From SIG603 sp044432645 (GTDB lineage: Bacteria > Bacillota > Clostridia > Oscillospirales > Acutalibacteraceae), in NCBI GenBank assembly GCA_044432645.1, contig JAWXUM010000010.1, forward strand, positions 1 through 64,000: a stretch of 64,000 nt of DNA. The letters are read 5' to 3'. A program made the translations under genes and the position numbers. The notes under the pieces were generated by a model, which saw only the letters and a list, made by a program, of their open reading frames with translations, had not been told where the DNA came from and searched no databases. Position 1 is the stretch's first letter. The number at the start of each line of letters is the position of its first letter. This document shows, piece by piece, positions 63,138 through 64,000 of the stretch.

Positions 63138-63204
63138 GTCACCTTTTCTAAAACGTGTACCTACTCGTATTTCTCAAAACTCCCAAATACTGACCAAACA
63201 GGGG

Positions 63205-63373
63205 CATAGGCAACAACTCATAATTATGAGTCGCATATTATATTAGGAGAAATTCTGGCAAAGTGCATTAAAACATCGCAGTTAAACTTGCGTTTTTCAA
63301 GATGTTTTTGTGTGCTTTGCCGAAATTTACACAATATAAGATGTGTGCTTAGAATTGTGAGTTGTTGCCTCTG
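63205..63373. repeat. 169-bp imperfect palindrome, possible oriT or structured RNA
   Basis: Outer arms at 63205-63227 and 63351-63373 pair at 20 of 23 positions. Middle parts also pair (CATATTATATT with its near-complement on the right, with a bulge). Inner arms 63257-63277 and 63301-63321 pair at 17 of 21, around a 23-nt loop. The left arm also holds the perfect palindrome ACTCATAATTATGAGT (63216-63231). No open frame with ribosome site is inside. Candidates are oriT, a replication origin, a MITE or a long hairpin RNA. Confidence 0.65.
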
Positions 63374-63376
63374 GGT

Positions 63377-63413
63377 CGGCACTGCCGTCCCATGTATCTG
63401 TCGGTTGACCGAC
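63377..63413. promoter_or_regulatory. Two small perfect hairpins next to the long palindrome
   Basis: CGGCACTGCCG (63377-63387) and GTCGGTTGACCGAC (63400-63413) are perfect short inverted repeats with GC-rich stems in AT-rich DNA, as often seen next to nic sites of relaxases. Confidence 0.45.
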
Positions 63414-63465
63414 TTTATCCTGCTATTAATTATCCCAACGTAAACTCCTTTAAAATTGTCCTTGT

Positions 63466-64000
63466 TTAGCTAACTTTTTCGTAGTTTACATTGATGAGTT
63501 CAATCAGCCTTGCACCGTTACTTCTTCGAGTGGTACTCATAATTCCGTTCTTCTCTAGGTTACTAGATAACCGTTTGATATTTTTGGAAAGTTTTTTGTT
63601 TGTAAAAACTTCTTCATTATTTTTATTAAGGTGGGTTGCAAGTTCAGTTGCTGTTCCAATAAAATTTTCTTTGTCTAACATAAAATTACAAATGGTTTTT
63701 AGAAATATTTTATTTTCCAAAGTGGTTTCGCTTTCGCTGTCAGCTATAACTTCCCACACGTTATCTTCGTTTCGTTTTAACTCAAGTTCACGGCTTAAAA
63801 CATCTCTACCTAACATTTTTAAAGCTGCATATTCGTTACCACGTTCACTTTGACTTAAAGTAAACATTGTATCAACTGCACCTTGCAGTCCAGTCGAACC
63901 AGTTATCATATCGAAAATATCTTTTGACTTTGTTTTTCTAAAATGATGAATTAAAACTATAGCTATTTTATTTTCATCTGCGATTTTTTTAAGAATTCTT
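63466..64000 (-). CDS. RepA-like/AAA ATPase, 5' end beyond the window
   Basis: The frame is open to the end of the window (upstream codons read IADENKIAIVLIHHFRKTKS before FDMITGSTGLQGAVDTMF), so the protein start lies beyond 64000. The visible part is the end of a RecA-fold ATPase like plasmid RepA or AAA_25 proteins, with the HHFRK and GSTGLQGAVD motifs, plus a C-terminal winged-helix-like tail. It would drive replication of the excised element. The real start is not the ATG at 63909. Confidence 0.75.
   Translation of the reverse strand, partial: RILKKIADENKIAIVLIHHFRKTKSKDIFDMITGSTGLQGAVDTMFTLSQSERGNEYAALKMLGRDVLSRELELKRNEDNVWEVIADSESETTLENKIFLKTICNFMLDKENFIGTATELATHLNKNNEEVFTNKKLSKNIKRLSSNLEKNGIMSTTRRSNGARLIELINVNYEKVS

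Noticed and set aside
1..64000. CRISPR array
   Set aside because: No regularly spaced identical repeats and no cas genes are seen.

Overview
The window is low-GC DNA from an endospore-forming anaerobe of the Clostridia (Bacillota). The evidence is a complete spoIIIA operon (AA to AH), a cotJABC spore-coat cluster, an alpha/beta-type SASP gene, a BofC-like gene, a radical-SAM anaerobic sulfatase maturase, an electron-bifurcating NfnAB pair and a class-A-like RNase P RNA. Most of the first 57 kb looks like ordinary chromosome. The last 6 kb is the end of an integrated mobilizable element that continues past position 64000.

Layout. 1-3160: anaerobic sulfatase maturase (-) and an ABC-F ATPase (+), divergent. 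3162-8571: nusB, TsaD-like, xseA, xseB, ispA, rluA-like and Zn-PLC-like genes, all on the minus strand; nusB has its own promoter and a terminator hairpin in its leader. 8614-13207: spoIIIAA-AH with a good sigma-E-type promoter. 13213-21230: a carbohydrate module with two ABC permeases, a solute-binding lipoprotein, a GH2 glycosidase and a divergent UroD-family protein. 21236-24680: nfnAB and cotJABC. 24743-31470: asnB, a PrsA-like foldase, and phoU-phoB-phoR behind Pho-box-like repeats. 31511-35690: ddl, murI, a DUF1934 gene and argS. 35689-37750: a mannonate-dehydratase-like/SDR sugar-acid operon with an operator around its -10 box. 37900-45395: SASP, BofC-like, a class A PBP, then the homoserine/threonine operon (ACT regulator, hom, thrB, lysC) ending in a 43-residue acidic ORF. 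45402-47281: RNase P RNA directly behind pncB. 47470-50280: an Xre regulator, a doubtful remnant, then an ECF sigma / two-TM protein / multi-TM protein / PrsW-like protease operon. 50324-57457: a 2273-residue surface protein and a second two-TM protein resembling the putative anti-sigma. 57612-57946: ISL3-type transposase remnant and tRNA terminator. 57946-64000: a truncated tRNA-Asn, AbiEi/AbiEii toxin-antitoxin, large serine recombinase, TnpW-like small protein, MOB relaxase, RHH protein, a 169-bp imperfect palindrome with further hairpins (oriT/replication candidate) and the C-terminal part of a RepA-like ATPase.

The most interesting candidate system is at 48.1-57.5 kb. An ECF sigma factor, a probable two-TM anti-sigma, a multi-TM membrane protein and a PrsW-type intramembrane protease face a giant surface protein. 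The gene just upstream of the giant one encodes a two-TM protein whose second membrane segment aligns without gaps to that of the putative anti-sigma. This suggests a signalling module tied to a surface protein, but the link is inferred. Other points worth checking are the nusB leader terminator, an ABC-F protein in which three motifs of the same ATP site are degenerate, RNase P RNA abutting pncB, the tRNA-Asn truncation at the element edge and the long palindrome at 63.2-63.4 kb.
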